DNA from: Campylobacterales bacterium | GTDB lineage: Bacteria > Campylobacterota > Campylobacteria > Campylobacterales > JALSKU01 | Direction of reading: 5' to 3' | Assembly (NCBI GenBank): GCA_027023175.1 | Contig: JALVWW010000261.1 | Location: forward strand, 1-8,307 | Length of the DNA stretch: 8,307 nucleotides | Shown here: positions 1 to 5,524 of the stretch, one piece after another | Layout of the letters: each line of letters opens with the position of its first letter | How positions within the stretch are numbered: position 1 is the stretch's first letter | Program-made: the position numbers and the translations under genes | The notes under the pieces: generated by a model | The model's database searches: none | Told to the model about the DNA's origin: nothing | What the model saw: only the letters and a program-made list of their open reading frames with translations

Positions 1-655
1 CAAACTCACTACCGCTTATCCTGGCTGATTTGATGATACCGTCAGTTTCCCTAAACGCTTCAAGGACTCTTTTTAAAAAGAGAGTCTTATCTTTGCCGTA
101 TTCATCTTCTCTTTTATTGAGTCTTGGGGATAAAAATTGCTGGATAAGCTGTCCATGACCGCATTGTAACTCTATAGCTTCAAATCCAGCCTCTACAGCC
201 TTTTTAACCGCATTTTTAAAATCCTCAACAATTTCATCTATCTCATCTAAACTCAACTCTTTCGGTGTCAAGCCACTCATAGGACAAGTTATAGCGCTTG
301 GAGCTAAGGGATCCATTTTTGTAGCCATTTTGTTAGCACCTCTTCCTGCATGGTTTAAGTGGATTGCAGGGATACTACCGTTATCTTTTATAACTTTTAC
401 AAGTTTTTTTAACTCATCTACACTATTTTTTGTATGTATATTTATCTGTTTTGGATGCTCTTTGCCACTTTGAGAGACCGATACCGGCTCGACTATGATG
501 ATACCTGCACCATCTTTTGAAATATTGTCATAATACCTTAAATGTCTATCATTAACCTCCCCTTCAAGTGAGGCATAAGCAGTTTTTACAGGAGCTACTA
601 TATATCTATTTTTTAAAACTTTACCTTTTATCTCTATCGGTTTATCAAATATCAT
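1..655 (-). CDS. NADH:flavin oxidoreductase, old yellow enzyme family (N-terminal part, cut by window edge)
   Basis: FMN-binding TIM-barrel oxidoreductase of the OYE/2,4-dienoyl-CoA reductase/trimethylamine dehydrogenase superfamily; such enzymes pass hydride from NAD(P)H to activated C=C or related substrates in the cytoplasm. I translated 218 codons from the ATG at 655 to the left edge, where the gene runs out. Family landmarks are APVKT at residues 21-25, HLNHAGR at 99-105 and the ELQCGHGQL...QFLSP...EDEYG block at 162-187. The start has an ideal AGGAGG (plus-strand 661-666) five bases upstream. Aligned by eye to OYE1, four active-site positions differ: Gln114, His191, Asn194 and Tyr196 correspond to His99, Gln163, His166 and Gln168. 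The substrate is therefore unclear. The missing C-terminus would show whether this is a short (about 350 aa) or long FeS/FAD-containing form. Divergent from ffh. Confidence 0.9.
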   Translation of the reverse strand, partial: MIFDKPIEIKGKVLKNRYIVAPVKTAYASLEGEVNDRHLRYYDNISKDGAGIIIVEPVSVSQSGKEHPKQINIHTKNSVDELKKLVKVIKDNGSIPAIHLNHAGRGANKMATKMDPLAPSAITCPMSGLTPKELSLDEIDEIVEDFKNAVKKAVEAGFEAIELQCGHGQLIQQFLSPRLNKREDEYGKDKTLFLKRVLEAFRETDGIIKSARISGSEF

Positions 656-689
656 TTTAACCTCCTAGTTTTACATATAAAATGATATT
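648..689 (-). promoter_or_regulatory. Perfect 12-bp inverted repeat enclosing the ribosome-binding site of the flavoprotein gene
   Basis: AATATCATTTTA (648-659) is the exact reverse complement of TAAAATGATATT (678-689), with an 18-nt spacer. On the minus-strand mRNA the AGGAGG lies in the loop and the ATG start codon lies in the 3' arm, so a folded transcript would bury the start codon. As DNA it could instead be an operator with arm centres 30 bp apart. The repeat also explains the spurious upstream ATG at 682 in the ffh frame, which is just the mirror copy of this start. Confidence 0.6.
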
Positions 690-714
690 CCTTTTTGATT
701 TAATCTTTTCTTAT

Positions 715-743
715 ACGCATTTTAAGTGTTTTTTTAGTATTAT
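715..743 (+). promoter_or_regulatory. Candidate sigma-70 promoter of ffh
   Basis: TATTAT at 738-743 follows a T-rich stretch (TTTTAAG, then a run of seven T) at about 719-735. This matches the campylobacterial pattern of a -10 box behind T-rich DNA without a distinct -35. Transcription from about 750 would give a leader of about 25 nt before the TTG start at 775 and would leave out the ATG at 682. Assigned by eye. Confidence 0.45.
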
Positions 744-774
744 TGGATTTAAAATTAATAATCAAGGAGTACTT

Positions 775-2115
775 TTGTTTGGTTCATTAACTGATTCTTT
801 TAAAACCGCTATCAATAAAATCCGCTTTGCGGATGATGACAAAGCTTTAAAAAAAGCACTTGACAATCTGAAAAAATCCCTTCTAAAAGCTGATGTTCAT
901 CATAAAGTAGTAAGAGAGCTTATAAAAAATGTTGAGATAGAAACAAAAAGAGCAGGAATCGGTAAAGAAAACTTTTTAAAATCACTTGAGAGTAATCTTT
1001 TAAAGATATTGGATGTCGGTGGAAAGCAGGGGTTTGTATTTGCCTCGAAGCCTCCAACGGTTGTGCTGATGACCGGTCTTCAAGGAAGCGGTAAAACTAC
1101 CACTACGGTAAAACTTGCATATTACTTAAAACTTAGAAAGAAAAAAGTTCTCATAGCAGCCTGTGACTTGCAAAGACTAGCCGCAGTCGAACAGCTAAAA
1201 CAACTTTGTGAGCAAAATGAACTAGATCTTTACTATGACGAAAATGAAAAAAACCCTCTAAACATTGCAAAAAATGCACTTAAAAAAGCAAAAGAGGGAC
1301 TTTATGATGTACTTTTAGTCGATACTGCCGGACGACTTGCTATAGATGAAGAGTTAATGGATGAGCTAAACTCTATCAAAAAGGCTCTCTCTCCTGATGA
1401 GATTTTTTATGTAGCAGACTCATTAACAGGTCAGGATGCCGTACGAAGTGCGGTCACATTCAACGAAAAACTTTCTCTTAGTGGAGTAATACTTTCAAAA
1501 TATGACGGAGACAGCAAAGGCGGAGTAGCTCTTGGTATCGCAAAGCAGACAGGAGTTCCTTTAAGGTTTGTCGGTATCGGAGAAAAAGCACCTGACTTAG
1601 AGCTTTTTATACCTGAGCGGATAGTAAGCCGTCTTATGGGCGAAGGTGACCTGGCAACCTTAGCGGAAAAAACAAGTACCATTATAGATGAGAAAAAAGC
1701 AAAAAAACTTACCCAAAAGATGAAAAAAGGTGAATTTAACTTCAATGACTTTATGGAGCAGATGGAGAGTATGAAAAAACTGGGCAACCTAAAGTCACTG
1801 GTAGGTATGATACCCGGACTCTCAGGCATGGCAAACCAGATAAAAGATATGGACTTGGAGAATTCATCTGAGATGAAAGCGATGAAAGCAATGATTTCAT
1901 CAATGACAAAAAAAGAGAGAGAACATCCTTCACTTTTAAACAACAGTAGAAAAAGAAGGATAGCCAAAGGTGCAGGATTGTCACAAATGCAGGTAAATCG
2001 TTTCATTAAACAGTTTAACAATGCAGCCAAAATGGCAAAAAAATTCAGTGGCAAAAAAGGAATGCAAGACCTGCAAAGCCTTATGGGCGGACAAGGACGA
2101 GGCTTTCCTAGATAA
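775..2115 (+). CDS. ffh: Signal recognition particle GTPase Ffh (SRP54)
   Basis: Binds signal sequences of nascent membrane proteins together with SRP RNA and, through its GTPase, docks the ribosome with FtsY at the inner membrane. The frame is open from an ATG at 682, but that ATG has no ribosome-binding site and adds 31 hydrophobic residues foreign to the family. The TTG at 775 has AAGGAG at 764-769 (five-base spacing) and gives 446 aa, the usual Ffh length. Order: N-domain four-helix bundle (about 1-85), G-domain with P-loop GLQGSGKT (101-108), DTAGR (183-187) and SKYDGD (241-246, a variant of the usual TKLDGD), then the methionine-rich M-domain from about 295. The RKRRIAKGAG segment (392-401) belongs to the SRP RNA-binding helix-turn-helix. 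No terminator follows it, so read-through into rpsP is likely. Confidence 0.96.
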   Translation: MFGSLTDSFKTAINKIRFADDDKALKKALDNLKKSLLKADVHHKVVRELIKNVEIETKRAGIGKENFLKSLESNLLKILDVGGKQGFVFASKPPTVVLMTGLQGSGKTTTTVKLAYYLKLRKKKVLIAACDLQRLAAVEQLKQLCEQNELDLYYDENEKNPLNIAKNALKKAKEGLYDVLLVDTAGRLAIDEELMDELNSIKKALSPDEIFYVADSLTGQDAVRSAVTFNEKLSLSGVILSKYDGDSKGGVALGIAKQTGVPLRFVGIGEKAPDLELFIPERIVSRLMGEGDLATLAEKTSTIIDEKKAKKLTQKMKKGEFNFNDFMEQMESMKKLGNLKSLVGMIPGLSGMANQIKDMDLENSSEMKAMKAMISSMTKKEREHPSLLNNSRKRRIAKGAGLSQMQVNRFIKQFNNAAKMAKKFSGKKGMQDLQSLMGGQGRGFPR

Positions 2116-2139
2116 TTTAAGGATATCTTTGAAAAACCC

Positions 2140-2171
2140 TTATTTACATTTTAGTTTATTTTGGGTATAAT
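2140..2171 (+). promoter_or_regulatory. Sigma-70 promoter of the rpsP-khpA-rimM-trmD-rplS operon
   Basis: Perfect TATAAT at 2166-2171, preceded by GGG and by T-rich DNA (TTTTAGTTTATTTT) at about 2148-2162, the typical campylobacterial form. A start near 2178 gives a leader of about 137 nt, unusually long for this compact region. It lies 50 bases after the ffh stop. Confidence 0.7.
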
Positions 2172-2185
2172 TGCCACTTCATAAA

Positions 2186-2249
2186 CGGCTCTTAAAATAA
2201 TCCCTCTGTGATTAAGAGCTGAAAAACAAGCTTTTAGGGCTTATAGAGG
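2186..2249 (+). ncRNA. Predicted H-type pseudoknot in the 5' leader of rpsP
   Basis: Stem 1 pairs 2186-2195 with 2212-2221 (10 bp, one G-U). The loop of that hairpin, 2203-2211, pairs with 2241-2249 (9 bp, two G-U). The two stems abut with no gap, so they could stack. Connecting loops are 7 nt (2196-2202) and 19 nt (2222-2240, starting with an A-rich stretch), which is geometrically reasonable. It sits just after the predicted transcription start and about 65 nt ahead of the rpsP start. A role as an autoregulatory ribosomal-protein leader is inference. No match to a riboswitch class I know. Found by hand pairing only. Confidence 0.4.
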
Positions 2250-2314
2250 CATGATAAACTTACTTTATTCTGCTTTTTACTCCCTATATGCTAATATTTT
2301 TTTAAAGGAAACAG

Positions 2315-2545
2315 ATGACAGTTGTAAGACTAACAAGAATGGGTAGAAAGAAAAAACCTTTTTACAGAATCGTTGTAACAGACAGTAGAAGAAGAAGAGA
2401 CGGTGGATGGATAGAATCTATCGGATACTACAACCCTTTGACTGAACCTGAAACTATTAAGTTTGATGAAGAGAGACTAGCTTATTGGAAAAGTGTTGGT
2501 GCAAAACTTAGTGACAGGGTAAAAAAGATAACTCAAAGTAAATAA
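2315..2545 (+). CDS. rpsP: 30S ribosomal protein S16
   Basis: Small-subunit protein that binds 16S rRNA early in 30S assembly. The 76-aa product starts MTVVRLTRMGRKKKPFYRIV, the hallmark S16 N-terminus, followed by the arginine-rich VTDSRRRRDG segment (about 21-30) and IESIGYYNPL (about 33-42). The length is normal for the family. The ATG has AAAGGAA about six bases upstream. First gene behind the promoter at 2166; only one base separates its stop from khpA. Confidence 0.98.
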   Translation: MTVVRLTRMGRKKKPFYRIVVTDSRRRRDGGWIESIGYYNPLTEPETIKFDEERLAYWKSVGAKLSDRVKKITQSK

Positions 2546-2546
2546 A

Positions 2547-2795
2547 ATGGTTGAGGATTTTATAAGAGAGTTTACTCTTCTTTTAGTTGACAAACCTGAA
2601 CTTGTTACTATCGAAAATAAAACCGTAGATGACAGCTACAGTGAGATTACCATATATGCACATAAAAGTGATACAGGCAAACTCATAGGAAAAGAGGGAA
2701 AAATGATAAACTCTCTAAAAACAGTCATATCCGGCTGCAAAGCAAAAGATAACAGATCATACAAGATCATGGTAAAAGCGATTGAAGAGCAGTAA
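2547..2795 (+). CDS. khpA: KH-domain RNA-binding protein KhpA
   Basis: Small (82 aa) single type-II KH domain protein, a global RNA binder that in other bacteria pairs with KhpB/Jag and affects cell size and envelope homeostasis. The GXXG RNA-binding loop is visible as IGKEGKMI (47-54, Gly48 and Gly51), after the beta strand YSEITIYA (31-38). It begins one base after the rpsP stop and shows no clear Shine-Dalgarno, which points to translational coupling with S16. Its position between rpsP and rimM is also known in Firmicutes and supports a link to ribosome assembly. The partner KhpB is not in this window. Confidence 0.93.
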   Translation: MVEDFIREFTLLLVDKPELVTIENKTVDDSYSEITIYAHKSDTGKLIGKEGKMINSLKTVISGCKAKDNRSYKIMVKAIEEQ

Positions 2796-3318
2796 TGAAC
2801 TTTTAAAAATTGCTCAGATAGGAAAAAGTGTAGGACTAGGGGGCTTTTTAAAGCTCCACCTACATACTGACTTTCCTGAGCAGTTTAAAAAAAACGGTAT
2901 CTTTTATCTCTCAAATAAAAAAGAGGTGGTTATAGAAGAGTATAACCACAAAAGAGGTATCGTTAAATTTGCCGGCTTCAATGACAAAGAGAGTGCATCC
3001 ATACTTACCAATCAATTTTTATATACCACCTTTGAAGAGAGTCAAGAAAATTGTATACTAAATGATGGGGAGTTTTTTTGGTTTGACTTAATGGACGCTT
3101 TGGTTATCGAAAATGAGACGCTACTTGGAAAAGTTATCGATATTCAAAGGTTTGATCCAAATGATTTTCTTATAGTTCAAACCGACAAAAAACTTTTAGA
3201 TATGTCACTGCCCAAGCAATTCCTCATTCCTTATATAGAAAGATTTATTATAAAGTTTGATAAAGAAAATAAAATAGTTCATACAAAAGATGCATTAGAA
3301 CTGCTTAAAAACTCATGA
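2782..3318 (+). CDS. rimM: Ribosome maturation factor RimM
   Basis: Binds S19 in the 30S head and helps late 16S maturation. The 178-aa product has the N-terminal RimM barrel (IAQIGKSVGLGGFLKLH, 10-26) and a C-terminal PRC-barrel: EFFWFDL (97-103) stands for the family's YYWxDL, DPNDFL (125-130) for GANDVL, and FLIPYI (147-152) for the LIPxI strand. The start is uncertain. The only usable in-frame start before the conserved core is the TTG at 2782, which overlaps khpA by 14 nt and has only a weak GGTAAAAG upstream. An ATG in TAATG (2795-2797) has a better GAAGAG ahead but is out of frame and stops after three codons. Overlaps trmD by 4 nt. Confidence 0.92.
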   Translation: MKSSNELLKIAQIGKSVGLGGFLKLHLHTDFPEQFKKNGIFYLSNKKEVVIEEYNHKRGIVKFAGFNDKESASILTNQFLYTTFEESQENCILNDGEFFWFDLMDALVIENETLLGKVIDIQRFDPNDFLIVQTDKKLLDMSLPKQFLIPYIERFIIKFDKENKIVHTKDALELLKNS

Positions 3319-4022
3319 AATTTACATTTGTAACTATTTTTCCAAATCTCATACAACCTTACTTTGAAGACTCTATACTAAAAATTGCAATCCAAAGAAA
3401 ACTTATAAAGACAGAGTTTTTAAACCCTAGAGATTTTACAAAAAACAAGCACAATAAAGTCGATGATGCACTTATAGGAGGAGGAGCAGGAATGCTTATG
3501 ACTCCTCAACCACTAGACGATACTATCAAACATATCAAAAAGCTGGATCCAAATGCGTATGTTATATTCCTGACTCCAAGTGCCAAGTTGTTTAACCAAA
3601 AAGATGCAAAAAGACTTAGTAAAAAAGAGCATATTGTATTTGTCAGCGGAAGATATGAAGGAATTGATGAAAGAGTCACCGAAATGCATGCAAATGAAGT
3701 TTTTAGTATAGGTGATTTTATACTCACCGGAGGTGAACTGCCATCACTAGTAATATGTGATGCTATCAGCAGAAATATTCCTGGAGTGCTTGGAAACAGT
3801 TCATCTCTTGAGATAGAAAGCTATGAAGATTACCTTTTGGAGGCTCCATCTTTTACAAAACCGAATATTTTTAAAAAAAAGTGGGTGATTAAAGAGTTTT
3901 TAAAGGGAAATCACGGTAAAATTGCAACCTTAAAATATGATTTATCGCTTTTAAAAACAAAGTATCACAGAACTGACTTGTATAAAAAGCTAAAAACAGA
4001 AGGAAAAGATCATGAGAAATAG
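3315..4022 (+). CDS. trmD: tRNA (guanine-N1)-methyltransferase TrmD
   Basis: Uses S-adenosylmethionine to make m1G37 next to the anticodon, which prevents +1 frameshifting. The 235-aa product is SPOUT-type with the trefoil-knot signature: IGGGAGMLM (54-62), SGRYEGIDER (111-120), SIGDFILTGGELP (131-143) and IPGVLG (155-160). Arg153 matches catalytic Arg154 of the gammaproteobacterial enzymes. The residue matching the general base Asp169 (in EDSF) is Glu168 (in ESYE), a conservative change. The C-terminal tRNA-binding domain carries LEAPSFTKP and KGNHGKI. The ATG overlaps the rimM stop as ATGA, so translation is probably coupled; the end overlaps rplS by 11 nt. Confidence 0.97.
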   Translation: MKFTFVTIFPNLIQPYFEDSILKIAIQRKLIKTEFLNPRDFTKNKHNKVDDALIGGGAGMLMTPQPLDDTIKHIKKLDPNAYVIFLTPSAKLFNQKDAKRLSKKEHIVFVSGRYEGIDERVTEMHANEVFSIGDFILTGGELPSLVICDAISRNIPGVLGNSSSLEIESYEDYLLEAPSFTKPNIFKKKWVIKEFLKGNHGKIATLKYDLSLLKTKYHRTDLYKKLKTEGKDHEK

Positions 4023-4371
4023 ATATGTAGAAGCTTTTGAAAAAAAGCAATTTGAACAAAAAAATATACCTGATTTTAGAGCAGGTGATACACTAAGGGT
4101 TGCCGTTACCATCAAAGAGGGTGATAAAACAAGAATCCAAAATTTTGAAGGTGTTTGTATAGCTAAAAGAGGAAGTGGCACAGGCACTACTTTTATAGTT
4201 AGAAAAATCGGAGCCAACAATATCGGAGTTGAAAGAATTTTTCCACTTTACAGCGATAGCATAGACAGCATTACAGTTTTAAGAAAAGGTAAAGTAAGAA
4301 GAGCAAAACTTTTCTATCTAAGAGAGAGAAAAGGTAAAGCTGCAAGAATTAAAGAATTAAAAAGAAAATGA
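4012..4371 (+). CDS. rplS: 50S ribosomal protein L19
   Basis: Large-subunit protein at the 30S-50S interface. The 119-aa product has the L19 pattern: IPDFRAGDTLRVAV (19-32), IQNFEGVCIAKRG (42-54), then GVERIFPLYS (72-81) and the basic tail with RRAKLFYLRERKGKAARIKE. The length is as usual. The ATG lies inside the 3' end of trmD in another frame, with AAGGAA about six bases upstream, and the overlap is 11 nt. Last gene of the operon, followed after six bases by a hairpin terminator. Confidence 0.98.
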   Translation: MRNRYVEAFEKKQFEQKNIPDFRAGDTLRVAVTIKEGDKTRIQNFEGVCIAKRGSGTGTTFIVRKIGANNIGVERIFPLYSDSIDSITVLRKGKVRRAKLFYLRERKGKAARIKELKRK

Positions 4372-4377
4372 TCATAC

Positions 4378-4414
4378 TCCCAAGTGATTCTTTCACTTGG
4401 GATTCTGCCTCTTT
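4378..4414 (+). terminator. Intrinsic terminator after rplS
   Basis: TCCCAAGTGA (4378-4387) pairs perfectly with TCACTTGGGA (4393-4402) around a 5-nt loop TTCTT. The tract after it is T-rich but broken (ATTCTGCCTCTTTA), so termination may be incomplete. Closes the rpsP operon. Confidence 0.8.
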
Positions 4415-4423
4415 ATCATCTAC

Positions 4424-4455
4424 ATTTTATCATTTTACCCTTTATATGATATAAT
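4424..4455 (+). promoter_or_regulatory. Sigma-70 promoter of the sirtuin gene
   Basis: TATAAT at 4450-4455 follows T-rich DNA with TTTATCAT repeated at 4412-4419 and 4426-4433 and a similar TTTATATGAT at 4441-4450, a spacing of 14-15 nt like the periodic T-tracts of campylobacterial promoters. A start near 4462 gives a leader of about 19 nt. The ribosome-binding site is AGGGGG (4470-4475), five bases before the ATG at 4481. Confidence 0.65.
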
Positions 4456-4480
4456 TTTAAAAATGTCATAGGGGGTTGTT

Positions 4481-5200
4481 ATGCTTTACGAAGAAGCAAT
4501 CAATCTTATAAAAAATAGCAAAACTCTTGTAGCGTTTACAGGTGCAGGTATATCTGCAGAAAGCGGCATACCGACTTTTAGAGGCAAAAACGGTATCTGG
4601 AGCAAATATGACCCTCAGATATTGGATATCGACTACTTTAAAAATTATCCAAAAGAGAGTTGGGAAAAGATCAAAGAGATATTTTATGACTATATGAGGG
4701 ATGTTAAGCCTAACGATGCTCACAAGTTTTTAGCATTTCTTGAAGACAAAGATATATTAAAAGCTACCATTACCCAAAATATCGACGGACTTCATCAAGC
4801 TGCCGGTAGTAAAAATGTCATAGAGTTTCACGGTACAACAAAAAGTGTTGTATGCTTAGGATGTAGAAAGAGGTATCCATCCAATGATATAAACTTATCT
4901 GATTTGCCCCCGATTTGCCCAAAATGTGGCTCGGTTTTAAAACCAGATTTTGTATTTTTCAAAGAGCCGATACCAAGCGATGCTTATAGACAATCATATG
5001 AATACATGCAAAAAGCTGACCTTCTTCTTATCATAGGCACAACCGGAGAAATTATGCCTGCAAGTGAATTTCCCTATATTTGTAAAGGAAAAGTCATAGA
5101 GATAAATCCTGAGTCATCAAAATACACCGAAACCAAAACAGATATATTTTTACATGAATATGCAGGCATAGCTTCTAAAAAATTATGGGAATATTTTTAG
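4481..5200 (+). CDS. cobB: NAD-dependent protein deacylase, sirtuin (Sir2/CobB family)
   Basis: Removes acyl groups from lysines, using NAD+ and releasing nicotinamide and O-acyl-ADP-ribose; cytoplasmic. The 239-aa product has GAGISAESGIPTFRG (21-35), TQNIDGLH (98-105), catalytic His117 in EFHGT and a complete zinc site of Cys125, Cys128, Cys146 and Cys149. The YxxR pair that marks CobB-type desuccinylases is not clearly kept: FYDYMR (68-73) aligns with FYNARR of E. coli CobB but has Met at the Arg position. Deacetylase is therefore the safer guess. Two usual motif residues differ: Lys161 in FFKEP where FFGE is common, and Thr188 in GTT where GTS is usual. It has its own promoter and is convergent with azlD, with stops only three bases apart. 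Confidence 0.93.
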   Translation: MLYEEAINLIKNSKTLVAFTGAGISAESGIPTFRGKNGIWSKYDPQILDIDYFKNYPKESWEKIKEIFYDYMRDVKPNDAHKFLAFLEDKDILKATITQNIDGLHQAAGSKNVIEFHGTTKSVVCLGCRKRYPSNDINLSDLPPICPKCGSVLKPDFVFFKEPIPSDAYRQSYEYMQKADLLLIIGTTGEIMPASEFPYICKGKVIEINPESSKYTETKTDIFLHEYAGIASKKLWEYF

Positions 5201-5203
5201 GAT

Positions 5204-5524
5204 TTATAATAACTGAACTAAAAACATATAAAAAATAGTACCACCAAATATTGACACTAAATAATTTCCATATTTATAATGTAAAAATGCTGTAAATATT
5301 ATAGAGACTATCTCCTTTGTTCCGTATGGAGCTTTGGTAAAGTCTATGCTTCCAAGTGTATAAAATATAAGTATGGTCATTATCACAGGTGGAAAATTTT
5401 TTTCTACAAAAAGTATGATATGTGGAGGTTTTTGCTTGATAAAAAATAAAAAAGGAAAAACTCTTGTTATATAGTTTGCCGCTGCCATTATCGCAATAGC
5501 AAGATAGATATACTCATATCTCAT
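5204..5524 (-). CDS. azlD: AzlD-type branched-chain amino acid exporter, small subunit
   Basis: Small (106 aa) integral membrane partner of AzlC; AzlCD-type pairs export branched-chain amino acids and analogues. Hydrophobic stretches at about 6-28, 45-60, 71-83 and 88-105 fit three to four membrane helices, and the early NYITRVFPF (17-25) segment is the family hallmark. The ATG lies in the azlC 3' end as an ATGA overlap of 4 nt, with GAGAG just ahead, so the two subunits are likely made in a coupled way. Last gene of its operon. No separate terminator is seen in the three-base gap to the convergent sirtuin gene. Confidence 0.88.
   Translation of the reverse strand: MRYEYIYLAIAIMAAANYITRVFPFLFFIKQKPPHIILFVEKNFPPVIMTILIFYTLGSIDFTKAPYGTKEIVSIIFTAFLHYKYGNYLVSIFGGTIFYMFLVQLL

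Noticed and set aside
682..774. N-terminal extension of Ffh from the ATG at 682
   Set aside because: No ribosome-binding site, hydrophobic residues foreign to Ffh, and the ATG is the mirror arm of the inverted repeat around the divergent gene's start. TTG at 775 has AAGGAG and gives the family length.
1431..2054. 207-codon open frame on the minus strand inside ffh
   Set aside because: Antisense shadow of a clear Ffh coding region; low-complexity Ser/Phe/Ile composition and no ribosome-binding site.
2107..2130. Possible terminator after ffh around AAGGATATCTTT
   Set aside because: The palindrome has no loop and is not followed by a T run, so it cannot be a normal intrinsic terminator.
2228..2242. 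Small hairpin AAGC/GCTT in the rpsP leader
   Set aside because: Only four pairs, and it competes with the longer pseudoknot helix; kept only as a possible alternative fold.
2251..2346. 31-codon ORF in the rpsP leader (MINLLYSAFYSLY...), overlapping the rpsP start
   Set aside because: The only purine-rich element, AGAGG, ends one base before the ATG, too close for initiation; composition is not distinctive. Would be reconsidered if conserved in relatives.
4368..4375. ATGATCAT palindrome at the rplS stop
   Set aside because: An 8-bp palindrome is expected by chance in AT-rich DNA, and most of it overlaps coding sequence.
4445..4470. TATGA...TCATA inverted repeat around the sirtuin -10 box
   Set aside because: Five-base AT-rich arms are too short to claim an operator.
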